A DNA stretch of 44,366 bases from Pseudorhodobacter antarcticus. GTDB lineage: Bacteria; Pseudomonadota; Alphaproteobacteria; Rhodobacterales; Rhodobacteraceae. The stretch lies in NCBI GenBank assembly GCA_945860375.1, contig CAMAQR010000032.1, forward strand, positions 1 to 44,366, read 5' to 3'. Below, piece after piece: positions 1 through 8,697 of the stretch. The notes beneath the pieces were generated by a model, which saw only the letters and a program-made list of their open reading frames with translations, was not told where the DNA came from and did not search any database. A program made the position numbers and the translations under genes. Position 1 is the stretch's first letter. Every line of letters begins with the position of its first letter.

Positions 1-14
1 CCCCCCCCCCCCCC
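1..14. other. Poly-C run at window edge
   Basis: Fourteen consecutive C residues start the window, and the sequence then becomes ordinary. A homopolymer exactly at the edge looks like a contig-end or sequencing artefact (poly-G/C ends are known from two-colour short-read chemistry). It could also be a real tract cut by the window. No function is assigned. Confidence 0.5.
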
Positions 15-47
15 ACTTCACTCCCTCGGACCAGCGTCAAAATGGCA

Positions 48-77
48 AATGCCCCGCAGGTTGACCTGCGGGGCATT
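48..77 (-). terminator. Probable terminator of the pdhABC operon
   Basis: A perfect inverted repeat has 14-base arms (48-61 and 64-77) around a two-base centre. It lies 20 bases past the pdhC stop codon. Read on the minus strand, the stem is followed by a short T-containing stretch rather than a full T tract. The hairpin is therefore strong but the U-run is weak. Confidence 0.7.
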
Positions 78-97
78 CTGTCGTTCCAGCCCAAAGA

Positions 98-1381
98 TTA
101 CGCCAGCATCGCCAGCGGATTCTCAAGGTTATCCTTGATTGCCGTCAGCAATTGTGCCCCCAAAGCCCCGTCGATGACCCGATGATCCACCGACAATGTC
201 ACTGACATCACCGTGCCAACCACCACGACACCATCCTTGACGATCGGTTTCGCGACACCCGCGCCGACTGCCAGTATTGCGGCATGAGGCGGATTGATGA
301 TGGCGTCAAAGTTATCAATGCCGAACATCCCCAGATTGGAAATCGCAAAGCTGCCGCCCTGGTATTCATGCGGAGCCAGTTTCCGATCCCGCGCCCGTTT
401 TGCCAGATCTTTCATCTCGGCCGAAAGCGCCGACAAAGACTTGCCTTCTGCGTCCCGCAAAACCGGGGTGAACAAGCCGCCTTCGATCGCCACGGCCACC
501 GCCACGTCCGACTTCTTGAACTGCAACACCCGGTCTCCTGCCCAAACCGCATTCGCCGCTGGCACCTGTTGCAACGCCAAGGCGCAGGCCTTGATGATGA
601 AATCATTCACCGAAAGCTTGACGCCCCGGCTTTCCAGCTGGGCATTCAACTGCCCCCGGAAAGCCATCAGCGCATCCAACTCGATTTCGCGGCGCAGATA
701 AAAATGCGGCACAGTCTGCTTGGCTTCGGTCAAACGGGCGGCAATCGTCTTCCGCATGCCGTCCAGCTTGACCTCGATATACGGCCGGTCGGCGTAGGTT
801 TTCAGGACCATATCCGTGGACGGCCCAGAGGCCATCACAGCCGCGACCGGGGCCGCCGCCACTGCGGCAAGAACCGGTGCTGCGACCGCCACAACCGCCA
901 CAGCTTTCGCGCCCTCAACATCGGCTTTGACGATCCGCCCATGCGGGCCTGTTCCCTGAACGCCCGCCAGATCAAGGCCCTGCTCGGCCGCAATCCGCCG
1001 CGCCAAAGGCGATGCAAACACCCGCGCGCCAGCAGGTTTGGGTGCGACCACAACCGATGCCGCAACCGCAGCCACCGGCGCCGCAACCGCAACAGGGGCT
1101 GCAGCCTTGACCGGGGCAGAAACTGCGTCCGCCGCCTCGCCGTCCTCAATCAGCACGGCAATCGGCGTGTTCACCTTCACGCTTGCCGTACCCTCGGCCA
1201 CCAAAATCCGGCCCAGAATACCATCATCGGCAGACTCGAACTCCATCGTCGCCTTGTCTGTCTCAATCTCTGCGACGATCTGGCCTGATTTGACCACGTC
1301 ACCCTCTTTCACCAGCCACTTCGCCAGCGTGCCTTCCTCCATCGTCGGAGAAAGTGCCGGCATCAAGATTTCAATCGCCAT
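98..1381 (-). CDS. pdhC: Pyruvate dehydrogenase E2, dihydrolipoamide acetyltransferase
   Basis: E2 core of the pyruvate dehydrogenase complex (427 aa). It transfers the acetyl group from lipoyl-lysine to CoA. One N-terminal lipoyl domain is visible, with the [11 protein letters not shown] motif and lipoyl-Lys at about residue 43. An Ala/Pro/Val-rich linker follows, then a peripheral-subunit-binding domain (about 120-157, ASPLARRIA and GTGPHGRI). The C-terminal acyltransferase domain ends with the catalytic DHRVIDGA motif (His about 400, Asp about 404). The start chosen is the ATG at 1381: an AGGAGGGA ribosome site lies just upstream and the lipoyl domain begins at once. An upstream in-frame extension lies inside pdhB. 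It is the third gene of pdhA-pdhB-pdhC, 10 bases after pdhB. Confidence 0.96.
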   Translation of the reverse strand: MAIEILMPALSPTMEEGTLAKWLVKEGDVVKSGQIVAEIETDKATMEFESADDGILGRILVAEGTASVKVNTPIAVLIEDGEAADAVSAPVKAAAPVAVAAPVAAVAASVVVAPKPAGARVFASPLARRIAAEQGLDLAGVQGTGPHGRIVKADVEGAKAVAVVAVAAPVLAAVAAAPVAAVMASGPSTDMVLKTYADRPYIEVKLDGMRKTIAARLTEAKQTVPHFYLRREIELDALMAFRGQLNAQLESRGVKLSVNDFIIKACALALQQVPAANAVWAGDRVLQFKKSDVAVAVAIEGGLFTPVLRDAEGKSLSALSAEMKDLAKRARDRKLAPHEYQGGSFAISNLGMFGIDNFDAIINPPHAAILAVGAGVAKPIVKDGVVVVGTVMSVTLSVDHRVIDGALGAQLLTAIKDNLENPLAMLA

Positions 1382-1391
1382 TTTTCCCTCC

Positions 1392-2744
1392 TCAGCGGTA
1401 GCAAACGGATTTGACAGCGGCGACCACATCTGCGGTCGTCACCAAGGCCAGCTTTTCAAGGTTGGCCGCGTAGGGCATCGGCACATCCTTGCCGGTGCAG
1501 GTGATCACCGGTGCATCCAGATAATCGAACGCCCGCTGCATGATCGTGCTGGCCAGATGGTCCCCAATCGACCCCACGGGGAAGCCTTCTTCCACCGTCA
1601 CACAGCGGTTGGTTTTCTGTACCGAGGCCAGAACTGTATCGTAATCAATCGGGCGCAGGGTGCGCAGATCAATCACTTCGGCCGAAATGCCATCCTTTGC
1701 CAACTGATCCGCCGCCTCCAAAGCATAGGTCATGCCGATGCCAAACGACACGATGGTCACATCGGTGCCCTCGCGCCAGATCCGGGCCTTACCGAAAGGA
1801 ATGGTGAAATCATCCAGAACCGGCACTTCGAAAGAGCGCCCGTACAGGATTTCATTCTCAAGGAAGATCACTGGATTGCGATCCCGGATCGCCGATTTCA
1901 GCAGGCCTTTGGCATCGGACGCCGAATAGGGCATCACCACCCTCAGCCCCGGAATGGCAGCATACCAGGCTGTAAAATCCTGGCTGTGCTGCGCCCCAAC
2001 CCGGGCTGCCGCACCGTTGGCCCCCCGAAACACGATCGGGCATCCCAACTGGCCGCCCGACATGTAATTGGTCTTTGCCGCCGAATTCAGAATATGGTCA
2101 ATGGCTTGCAGCGCGAAGTTAAAAGTCATGAACTCGACAATCGGGTTCAGGCCACCCCAGGCAGCGCCAACGGCAATGCCGGTAAAGCCCATCTCGGTGA
2201 TCGGCGTATCGACAATGCGCTTGGGGCCAAACTCATCCAGCAAACCTTGGGAAATCTTGTAGGCACCCTGATACTCGCCCACCTCTTCGCCCATCAGCAT
2301 GACGTTCGGATTGGCGCGCATTTCCTCTGCCATCGCCTCACGCAGAGCCTCGCGCACCGTCATCTGCTTCATGACGGTGCCTTCTGGCCAGTCCGGGCTG
2401 GCCTTGGACACCACTGCCACTGGGGCCGCAGCAACAGCCGGGGCTGCAACCGCAGGCGCCACCGCAACCACAGCCACAGGGGCGGCCGCATCAGCCGATT
2501 CCCCCGCCTCAACCAGCACCATGATCGGCGTGTTCACCTTGACGCCGGCCGAGCCTTCTTCCACCAGAATGCGGCCCACAATGCCATCATCAGCAGACTC
2601 GAACTCCATCGTCGCCTTGTCGGTTTCAATTTCCGCGATGATCTGGCCCGATTTGACCACATCGCCGGGTTTCACCAGCCATTTCGCCAGAGTGCCTTCC
2701 TCCATCGTCGGAGAAAGCGCCGGCATAAGTACTTCAACTGCCAT
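1392..2744 (-). CDS. pdhB: Pyruvate dehydrogenase E1 component, beta subunit, with lipoyl domain
   Basis: Beta subunit of the E1 heterotetramer (450 aa), which decarboxylates pyruvate with thiamine diphosphate. Residues 1-80 form a complete lipoyl domain ([11 protein letters not shown], Lys about 43). Its sequence is nearly the same as the lipoyl domain of the neighbouring E2. An Ala-rich linker follows, then a transketolase-like beta domain from about residue 125 ([36 protein letters not shown]). A plain E1-beta is about 330 aa, so the extra length is this lipoyl domain plus linker. Such fused E1-beta proteins are known in alphaproteobacteria. The ATG at 2744 is preceded by a GGGAGAG ribosome site. 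It lies 13 bases after pdhA. Confidence 0.96.
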   Translation of the reverse strand: MAVEVLMPALSPTMEEGTLAKWLVKPGDVVKSGQIIAEIETDKATMEFESADDGIVGRILVEEGSAGVKVNTPIMVLVEAGESADAAAPVAVVAVAPAVAAPAVAAAPVAVVSKASPDWPEGTVMKQMTVREALREAMAEEMRANPNVMLMGEEVGEYQGAYKISQGLLDEFGPKRIVDTPITEMGFTGIAVGAAWGGLNPIVEFMTFNFALQAIDHILNSAAKTNYMSGGQLGCPIVFRGANGAAARVGAQHSQDFTAWYAAIPGLRVVMPYSASDAKGLLKSAIRDRNPVIFLENEILYGRSFEVPVLDDFTIPFGKARIWREGTDVTIVSFGIGMTYALEAADQLAKDGISAEVIDLRTLRPIDYDTVLASVQKTNRCVTVEEGFPVGSIGDHLASTIMQRAFDYLDAPVITCTGKDVPMPYAANLEKLALVTTADVVAAVKSVCYR

Positions 2745-2757
2745 GGTTTTCTCTCCC

Positions 2758-3747
2758 TCAGGCGTAAATGTCGGTCCAAAGCTCGGACAGGTCCGGCTCC
2801 GGGCTGGCTTTGGCAAATTCGGCGCTGGCGTTGACGATTTCCTTGATCTCCTTGTCGATCGACTTCAGGTCATCATCCGACGCAAGCCCCGCATTCAGCA
2901 AAAGGTCGCGCACATGTTCGATGGCGTCCTTTTCGTCCTTCATCTTTTGCACCTCTTCGCGGGTGCGGTATTTCGCAGGGTCCGACATCGAATGGCCCCG
3001 ATAGCGATAGGTCATCATCTCAAGGATGTACGGACCCTTGCCCGCCCGGCAATGCGCAACGGCCTTTTCGCCCGCCTCTTTCACGGCCAGAACATCCATG
3101 CCATCAACCTGCTCGCCCGGAATGCCGTAAGCCAATCCGCGACCATAAAGGGTTTCCGACTTGGTCGACCGCGCCTGCGAGGTGCCCATGGCGTAATGGT
3201 TGTTCTCGATGACAAAAATCACCGGAAGCGCCCACAACTCCGCCATGTTGTAGGTCTCATAGACCTGGCCTTGATTCGCCGCGCCATCGCCGAAATAGGC
3301 GAAAGTCACGTTGTCATTGCCCTTATACTTGTCGGCAAAGGCCAATCCGGCCCCCAGCGGCACCTGCGCGCCCACAATGCCATGGCCGCCGTAGAAGTGC
3401 TTCTCGCGGCTGAACATGTGCATCGACCCGCCCTTGCCCCGGCTGTAGCCGCCCGAACGCCCGGTCAATTCGGCCATCACGCCATCGGCCTGCATCCCAC
3501 ATGCCAGCATATGGCCATGGTCGCGGTAAGAGGTGATGCGCTTGTCGCCTTCCTTGGTGCAGGCCTCCAGACCCACAACAACCGCCTCTTGCCCGATATA
3601 GAGGTGACAGAACCCCCCGATCAGACCCATGCCGTAAAGTTGTCCCGCCTTTTCCTCGAATCGGCGGATCAAAAGCATCTCGCGGTAGAACTTCAACAGT
3701 TCTTCCTTCGAGACGTTTGATTTTTCTGGGGCTTTCTTAGCAGCCAA
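2758..3747 (-). CDS. pdhA: Pyruvate dehydrogenase E1 component, alpha subunit
   Basis: Alpha subunit of E1 (329 aa). It holds the thiamine-diphosphate pyrophosphate site: GDGAANQGQ at 153-161 and ENN at 181-183 form the usual GDG...NN motif. The loop [15 protein letters not shown] (about 247-261) corresponds to the phosphorylation loop region of E1-alpha. The start is a TTG at 3747. A strong GGGAGGA site lies seven bases before it, and the only later ATG is inside the conserved [12 protein letters not shown] segment. First gene of pdhABC, with its own promoter-like region and a palindrome upstream. An uncommon start codon on the first gene may limit translation; that is inference. Confidence 0.96.
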   Translation of the reverse strand: MAAKKAPEKSNVSKEELLKFYREMLLIRRFEEKAGQLYGMGLIGGFCHLYIGQEAVVVGLEACTKEGDKRITSYRDHGHMLACGMQADGVMAELTGRSGGYSRGKGGSMHMFSREKHFYGGHGIVGAQVPLGAGLAFADKYKGNDNVTFAYFGDGAANQGQVYETYNMAELWALPVIFVIENNHYAMGTSQARSTKSETLYGRGLAYGIPGEQVDGMDVLAVKEAGEKAVAHCRAGKGPYILEMMTYRYRGHSMSDPAKYRTREEVQKMKDEKDAIEHVRDLLLNAGLASDDDLKSIDKEIKEIVNASAEFAKASPEPDLSELWTDIYA

Positions 3748-3775
3748 GGTGGCGTCCTCCCGTCACGGTGCAAAT

Positions 3776-3795
3776 ATAGTTCAGTGTTAAACTAT
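3776..3795. promoter_or_regulatory. Operator-like palindrome upstream of pdhA
   Basis: The hexamer ATAGTT (3776-3781) and its inverted copy AACTAT (3790-3795) flank eight bases. It sits about 30 bases before the pdhA start codon, in a locally AT-rich stretch. It would overlap or follow the predicted transcription start. The layout suits a repressor site for the pdh operon. The regulator is not known from this window. Confidence 0.45.
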
Positions 3796-3822
3796 CTATA
3801 CCGCATCGGTGAAACAACGCAA
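3795..3822 (-). promoter_or_regulatory. Possible sigma-70-type promoter of pdhABC
   Basis: On the minus strand a TTGCGT (-35-like, 3817-3822) is followed after 16 bases by TATAGA (-10-like, 3795-3800). Transcription would begin near 3788, inside the palindrome at 3776-3795. This is motif matching only. Confidence 0.4.
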
Positions 3823-3902
3823 AACAGAAAATGCCGATGGCGCGGCGCGCAGGGCCGCCATGCAAAAACCACAAGTCTGTTCAACTGAGACTAAAATTTG
3901 CG

Positions 3903-3950
3903 TTTCATCTGTCTCTAAATATCCCGGGGTCTGGGGCAGAGCCCCGGGGT
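3903..3950 (-). repeat. Dispersed hairpin repeat, copy 1
   Basis: An AGATGAA-type core joins a GGGATATTT box to a GC-rich hairpin (GGGGC/GCCCC arms at 3933-3937 and 3941-3945, plus outer CCCGGGG/CCCCGGG arms). Copy 2 is at 11728-11771, where 35 or more bases are nearly identical, and a diverged copy 3 is at 22692-22723. All three are intergenic. This one lies between ftsB and pdhA and could act as a terminator for ftsB. The rest of the 270-base gap (3748-4016) holds the pdhA promoter region and no gene that I can see. Confidence 0.7.
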
Positions 3951-4016
3951 CACAACAGGAAAGGACAGAGCAAGGTCAAACCCTGCGGCTGCGTGAGTCG
4001 CGCACCAAAACGCGCC

Positions 4017-4313
4017 CTAACGGATCACAACCTCATCCGCGCGCAGATAACCCAAGACAGCTCGGGCCTGTTCGTCCAAAAGATCAATGTCCAGATACAC
4101 ATCCGACAAGCGCAAGGTCAGGTTCTGCATGCGCCCCAGTTCCGCGTAAAGCATATCCCGCTCGACCTTCAATGCTTGCGCCTCGGCGTGAATCTGGACC
4201 CGACGGAAGACACCAAAATCGCCTTGCACGGCTGCAAAGGTAAAGTAAGCACCCAGAGTGAACGCCAAAACCATAAAGAAAATGCCACCAACGGCGGGCC
4301 GGGATTGGTTCAT
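4017..4313 (-). CDS. ftsB: FtsB/DivIC-type septum formation initiator
   Basis: Small bitopic cell-division protein (98 aa), expected in the FtsQ-FtsB-FtsL complex at the septum. Visible features are a short cytoplasmic N-terminus, one membrane segment at about 9-29, and a coiled-coil-like heptad region at about 38-68 (EAQALKVERDMLYAELGRMQ). The C-terminal block (DIDLLDEQARAVLGY) is typical of alphaproteobacterial members. The start chosen is the ATG at 4313, with GAGG eight bases before it. A GTG at 4334 is in frame but adds a segment unlike the family. It lies upstream of pdhA, an arrangement seen in other Rhodobacteraceae, but is separated by a hairpin repeat. Confidence 0.85.
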   Translation of the reverse strand: MNQSRPAVGGIFFMVLAFTLGAYFTFAAVQGDFGVFRRVQIHAEAQALKVERDMLYAELGRMQNLTLRLSDVYLDIDLLDEQARAVLGYLRADEVVIR

Positions 4314-4442
4314 CTGCAACGCCTCAACGCCCACCCCTCATCATCGGGGGCGGTTCATCTTGTTACAATGCCACATCCGAATCACGTTGTGAATCCGAAA
4401 AATGCAAGGCAGCCCGCCTATTTGCGAGCCAGCCTTCATGTG

Positions 4443-4966
4443 TTACTTGGTCGTTTCAAATTGGGTCGAGCCAAACAGTGCCTGCGTGTCAAAGCTGGCC
4501 ACAATATGTTGCTACGCCGCTGTGGCCCCCGCGACGTGGCAAGGCATCGCCGTTGCCCGTTCCAAAACGCTGCCACAAGCCGAGTTCTCAACCTTCGGCC
4601 TATCGATCCTGACAATCTGCAACGCCGCCGTCTGGCCCCCAGGAGACAGTCCAAGCCCGTCCCCATCGCGGTCGGCGGGCATCGGCCCTTCACAGTCGCC
4701 AAGGCCCCCAGCTTGCGCGCGCCCAAAAGATCACCGCTGATGATGATTTGGCCGGTTTGGCTGCGGGGCTGGCTGGGTGGCAAGCCCCGACGTTGCAGGC
4801 TCCGCACACCCTCCGAAAACCCGGCCCAAGCCAAGGCAGCAAAAGCTCCAATCGAGAGATCATAGGTTTCCCAAGCCTCAGCTTTGCCGTCCAACAGCCC
4901 GGAAATGCTGCCCATTTCAGGGCGCGCGCCTAAGGCTACAGTGGCGGCCGACTCTGCTGCCGCCAC
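4443..4966 (-). pseudogene. Probable decayed gene of unknown family
   Basis: A coding-like reading frame begins near a GTG at 4966. It keeps a high GC third position through a segment with DGKAEAWETYDL and GQIIISGDLLGARKLG. Near 4625 the coding signal moves to another frame, consistent with loss of one base in a GGCGGCG tract. That frame continues (ALQIVRIDRPKVENSACG) to a TAG at 4512-4514, and after it stays coding-like (QHIVASFDTQALFGSTQFE) to a TAA at 4443-4445. One frameshift plus one in-frame stop suggests a pseudogene. The start is uncertain because the GTG lies inside the hairpin at 4940-4967. I do not recognise the family. Alternatives are sequencing error or chance open frames. Confidence 0.4.
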
Positions 4967-4967
4967 T
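4940..4967. terminator. Inverted repeat downstream of the aldolase gene
   Basis: Perfect nine-base arms AGTGGCGGC (4940-4948) and GCCGCCACT (4959-4967) surround a ten-base loop, about 65 bases past the aldolase stop. No clear T tract follows on the minus strand, so it is only a possible terminator. Confidence 0.4.
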
Positions 4968-5031
4968 TGTTTCGGGGTTTAGACTGGTACAGAAGCGACC
5001 GGCCTAAGCCCCGCCAAAATCCACCCAGCCC

Positions 5032-5961
5032 TCAGGCCTTGCCCTTGTAAATCTCAACCAACTTCGCCAGCATCGCCAAGGCATCCGCACGCGGGCGCTG
5101 GAACGAGTTGCGCCCGATGATCGACCCGTTGCCGCCACCGTCACGAATGGCGCGCGCATCGTCATAGACCGCATCCGCACCCTTGGCCGCCCCGCCCGAA
5201 AACACCACGATCCTGCGCCCGGCAAAGGACGCGTCCATGCAATGTTTCACCCGCGCCGCTTGGGTCGCCACGTCGATCTTTTGCGCCTCATAGACCTTCT
5301 TTGCCTCTGGCAGCATCAGATGGTCGGTCGACAGCTTGATCTTGATGATATGCGCGCCCAAAAGTGCCGCGATCTGCGCCGCATAGGCCGCCACGTCGAT
5401 CGCCGTCTCGCCGTCCTTGGTGATCGCTTCACCGCGCGGATAAGACCAGATCACCGTCGCAATCCCCTTGGCCGCCGCCTCTTTGCGCATGGCCACGATT
5501 TCTTCATACATGTCCAATTGGCAATCGGACCCCGGGTAGATGGTAAACCCGATGGCCGAGCAACCGATCCGCAGCGCGTCATCGACTGATGCTGTCACCG
5601 CCTGATTTTTGCCCGCCGTTTCCGACATCAGGCTGTTGGCGGAGTTCACCTTCAGAATGGTCGGAATCTGCCCCGCAAAGGTATCCGCGCCAGCCTCCAG
5701 CATCCCAAGTGGCGAGGCAAAGGCGTTCAGCCCGGCATCAATCGCCAATTGGTAGTGGTAATGCGGATCATAGCCCGCCGGATTGACCGCAAAGTTGCGC
5801 GCCGGACCATGTTCAAAGCCCTGATCCACCGGCAGGATGATCATCTTGCCAGTCCCGCCCAGCTTGCCCTCCATCAGCATGCGGCACAGATTGCCCTTCA
5901 CACCGGGGGTTTCACCTTCGTAATTGGCCAGGATTTTCTGAACTGCTTTGGTCGCGCGCAT
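5032..5961 (-). CDS. fbaB: Class I fructose-bisphosphate aldolase (DhnA/FbaB type)
   Basis: Cleaves fructose 1,6-bisphosphate to dihydroxyacetone phosphate and glyceraldehyde 3-phosphate in glycolysis, and runs in reverse in gluconeogenesis. The 309-aa protein has the DhnA-family signature VDQGFEHGP (about 45-53) and PGSD near 143-146. It also has the IIKIKLSTDH segment, which holds the Schiff-base lysine (207 or 209). GGNGSIIGRNSFQR near the C-terminus is the phosphate-binding end of the barrel. The start at 5961 is preferred because GGAG lies six bases upstream. An ATG at 5973 would add four residues and has a poorer ribosome site. It is monocistronic or distally linked to pgk, on the same strand. 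Confidence 0.93.
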   Translation of the reverse strand: MRATKAVQKILANYEGETPGVKGNLCRMLMEGKLGGTGKMIILPVDQGFEHGPARNFAVNPAGYDPHYHYQLAIDAGLNAFASPLGMLEAGADTFAGQIPTILKVNSANSLMSETAGKNQAVTASVDDALRIGCSAIGFTIYPGSDCQLDMYEEIVAMRKEAAAKGIATVIWSYPRGEAITKDGETAIDVAAYAAQIAALLGAHIIKIKLSTDHLMLPEAKKVYEAQKIDVATQAARVKHCMDASFAGRRIVVFSGGAAKGADAVYDDARAIRDGGGNGSIIGRNSFQRPRADALAMLAKLVEIYKGKA

Positions 5962-6106
5962 CACATGCTCCATTCAACTGCTGTTGTGTCGGTCGTAGAA
6001 AGCTTCTGGAACCCTTGCAATATTGGTTACGCTAACAAGGTTTCGCTTGCGGTCATTTGGGCCGAAGCAAACCCAAATGGTCAAATCGGCACCAAATCTC
6101 CGGCAG

Positions 6107-6889
6107 TTACCAGCGGCGTTTCAAAAACTGCCCAACGAAAAATGTCACCAACCAACGCGGTGTCAAGCGGGGTAGGAAAACGAACAGCTTGTTCACCAAT
6201 CCCACAACCACGATTCGCCGCCCTTTGGTGGCCGCAGACCATCCTGCCAGCGCCACAGATGCCGCCGATGGCAGCGGCAACCGGGTGATCAGGGTTTTGT
6301 GTTCCGCATCATCGGCCGCGAAAAACTGCGTCGCCGTCGCCCCCGGGCACACAGCGGTCACGGTCACGTCAGTGCCGCGCAGTTCCTCGGACACCGCTTC
6401 GGACAGGCTTAAAAGATAGGCCTTGCTGGCGTGATAAACCGCCATATGTGGCCCCGGCATGAAGCCTGCAGCCGAGGCCACGTTCACAATCCGGCCCGTT
6501 CCATGGGCCGCCATATGCGTGGCCGCGCGCTTCATCAGCACCGTGGCCGCCACGATGTTGACCGCGACGCAGTCTGCCTCACGCGGCCAACCCTGCGCTT
6601 CGGCAAAGTCACCGTTGCGCCCCAGCCCCGCGTTGTTCACCAACACGCCGATTTGCCGCCCGGCGCTGGCGCGGGTCCAGATATCTTCTGCAGCGGCAGG
6701 GTCGGCCAGATCGGCCGCAATCACCTCCACCGCCACATTGCAGGTCTTGCGCAACCAAGCCGTGTGCGCCTCCAGCTTGTCCAGTGACCGCGCGGTCAGA
6801 ATGACGTCAAAGCCATCCTTGGCGGCCAAAGTGGCAAACTCCCGCCCCAGCCCCTCAGATGCCCCGGTGACCAGTGCCCAGATTGCCAT
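6107..6889 (-). CDS. Short-chain dehydrogenase/reductase
   Basis: NAD(P)-dependent oxidoreductase of the classical SDR family (260 aa) with a Rossmann fold. Visible motifs are the nucleotide-binding TGASEGLG (8-15), NNAG near 87-90, and the catalytic YHASK (Tyr/Lys pair), with VNVASAAG holding the catalytic Ser region. The C-terminal 40 residues are hydrophobic and basic (VVVGLVNKLFVFLP...FFVGQFLKRRW), which suggests membrane association as in some SDRs that act on lipids. The substrate is unknown. The ATG at 6889 shares a base with the pgk stop (TGATG), so translation is probably coupled to pgk. The functional reason for the pairing is not evident. Confidence 0.85.
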   Translation of the reverse strand: MAIWALVTGASEGLGREFATLAAKDGFDVILTARSLDKLEAHTAWLRKTCNVAVEVIAADLADPAAAEDIWTRASAGRQIGVLVNNAGLGRNGDFAEAQGWPREADCVAVNIVAATVLMKRAATHMAAHGTGRIVNVASAAGFMPGPHMAVYHASKAYLLSLSEAVSEELRGTDVTVTAVCPGATATQFFAADDAEHKTLITRLPLPSAASVALAGWSAATKGRRIVVVGLVNKLFVFLPRLTPRWLVTFFVGQFLKRRW

Positions 6890-8064
6890 CAGCCCAGTGC
6901 CGCCACGCCCGGCAGCACCTTGCCTTCCATCCATTCCAGAAAAGCCCCGCCTGCGGTCGAGATAAAGGTGAAGTCATCCGCCGCCCCGGCTTGATTCAGC
7001 GCGGCCACAGTATCACCACCGCCTGCAACCGACACCAGCTTGCCTGCCCTCGTCAAAGCCGCCGCCGACAGCGCTGCTGCATTGGTCGCCATGTTGAACG
7101 GTTCAATCTCAAACGCACCCAATGGCCCGTTCCAGATCAGGGTCTTGCAGGCTTCAAACACCTTGGTCAGTTCCGCCACCGTCGCTGGCCCCGCATCCAG
7201 AATCATCGCATCGGCCGGGCAGTCGCCCACGGCCACCGTTTCATGCGCAGCGCCCGCCTTGAACTCGCGCGCCACCACCACATCCACCGGCAGATGGATC
7301 ACGCAGCCCGCGACCTTGGCTTTGGCCAATATCTGAAGCGCCGTCGCCGCCATGTCGCGTTCGGCCAAAGATTTGCCGACCTCGACGCCCTGCGCCCCTA
7401 GAAACGTGTTGGCCATGCCGCCACCGATCACCAGATGGTCTACTTTCGTCACCAGATTGCCCAAAAGTTCCAGCTTGGTCGACACTTTGGCCCCGCCCAC
7501 CACTGCCACAACCGGGCGTTCGGGCTTGCCCAAAGCCGCCTCCAGCGCCGCCAGTTCTTCTGCCATCAACCGGCCCGCAAAGGACGGCAGCAGCTTGGCG
7601 ATGCCTTCGGTCGATGCATGGGCGCGGTGCGCCGCCGAGAACGCATCATTGCAGAACAAGTCGCCCAATCCGGCCAAAAACTGCGCCATCTGCGGGTCGT
7701 TTGCTTCTTCCATCGGCGAAAACCGGGTGTTTTCCGCCAGCACCACGGCATTCTGCGGCAGCGCGTCAATCGCCGCCCGGCTTGGTGTTTCCATGAACAC
7801 CACCGCCCGGCCCAAGGCCGCCTCCAACGCCGGTTGCACCATGCGCAGCGACATCTCTGGCTCCACCTTGCCCTTGGGCCGCCCGTAATGCGCGAGCAGC
7901 ACCACCTTGGCCCCGCGTGCGATCAGATCCTGCACAGTGGGTACGATTTTCTCGATCCGCGTGGCGTCTGTCACCACGCCATTTTCCATCGGCACGTTGA
8001 TATCCACGCGGGTCAACACGGTTTTGCCCGCCATGCCGACATCATCAATCGTTTTCCAAGCCAT
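6889..8064 (-). CDS. pgk: Phosphoglycerate kinase
   Basis: Transfers phosphate from 1,3-bisphosphoglycerate to ADP in glycolysis. The 391-aa length is usual. Family motifs in order: TRVDINVP near the N-terminus, [49 protein letters not shown] and the nucleotide-binding GGGDTVAA near the C-terminus. The ATG at 8064 has a strong AGGAGGG site. It is divergent from the cyclophilin genes (a 123-base gap in which I could not pick a convincing promoter) and coupled to the downstream SDR gene. Confidence 0.97.
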   Translation of the reverse strand: MAWKTIDDVGMAGKTVLTRVDINVPMENGVVTDATRIEKIVPTVQDLIARGAKVVLLAHYGRPKGKVEPEMSLRMVQPALEAALGRAVVFMETPSRAAIDALPQNAVVLAENTRFSPMEEANDPQMAQFLAGLGDLFCNDAFSAAHRAHASTEGIAKLLPSFAGRLMAEELAALEAALGKPERPVVAVVGGAKVSTKLELLGNLVTKVDHLVIGGGMANTFLGAQGVEVGKSLAERDMAATALQILAKAKVAGCVIHLPVDVVVAREFKAGAAHETVAVGDCPADAMILDAGPATVAELTKVFEACKTLIWNGPLGAFEIEPFNMATNAAALSAAALTRAGKLVSVAGGGDTVAALNQAGAADDFTFISTAGGAFLEWMEGKVLPGVAALG

Positions 8065-8187
8065 CGTGCCCTCCTGAATTCATTTCGAATGTTTCCGCCC
8101 ATCCGGGGCCCGCGTCAACCACCAGCCCTTTCCCTTCCTGCAATCTGGCGCTAGTTTCCGCCGCAACCTAACTCAAGGATATGACCC

Positions 8188-8697
8188 ATGGCCGAGATCA
8201 AAGACCCGGAAAACACCCTGATCATCACGCTGAAAGACGGCGACGTGGTGATTGCGCTGCTGAACGACGTCGCCCCCAAACATGTCGAGCGGATGAAAAC
8301 CCTCGCCCGCGCCAAGGCCTATGACAACGTCTGCTTTCACCGTGTGATCGAAGGCTTCATGGCGCAGACCGGCGATGTCGCCAATGGCAACATGGAAGAG
8401 GGCTTCAACCTGCGCCGTGCAGGCACGGGCGGGTCCGATCACCCCGATCTGCCTGCCGAGTTTTCCAAGCTTCCGCATGACCGTGGCACCATTGGTGCGG
8501 CGCGTTCGTCCAGCCCGAATTCGGCCAACAGCCAGTTCTTCATCAACTTTTCCGACAACTCGTTCCTGAACGGCCAATACACCGTCTATGGCCGCGTGAT
8601 TTCGGGGATGGAGCATGTCGACAAAATCGCGCGCGGCGAGCCGCCGGCAAGCCCAGATCGCATGATCACCGTCCGGGTGGCCGCCGATGTTGCGTAA
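8188..8697 (+). CDS. Cyclophilin-type peptidyl-prolyl isomerase, cytoplasmic
   Basis: Catalyses cis-trans isomerisation of X-Pro bonds. The 169-aa protein is a single cyclophilin domain: FHRVIEGFMAQTGD holds the catalytic Arg, and SANSQFFINF and FLNGQYTVYGRVISGME follow. There is no signal peptide, so it should act in the cytoplasm. The ATG at 8188 follows an AAGGA site. Its 3' end overlaps the next cyclophilin gene by 11 bases. The two products are close paralogues, which suggests an old tandem duplication with later division of compartments. Confidence 0.93.
   Translation: MAEIKDPENTLIITLKDGDVVIALLNDVAPKHVERMKTLARAKAYDNVCFHRVIEGFMAQTGDVANGNMEEGFNLRRAGTGGSDHPDLPAEFSKLPHDRGTIGAARSSSPNSANSQFFINFSDNSFLNGQYTVYGRVISGMEHVDKIARGEPPASPDRMITVRVAADVA

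Noticed and set aside
4402..4740. Plus-strand frame of 112 codons opposite the probable pseudogene
   Set aside because: It reads as a peptide with many Cys and Pro, but its third-position GC is lower than that of the minus-strand frames. It may be a shadow of the decayed minus-strand gene.
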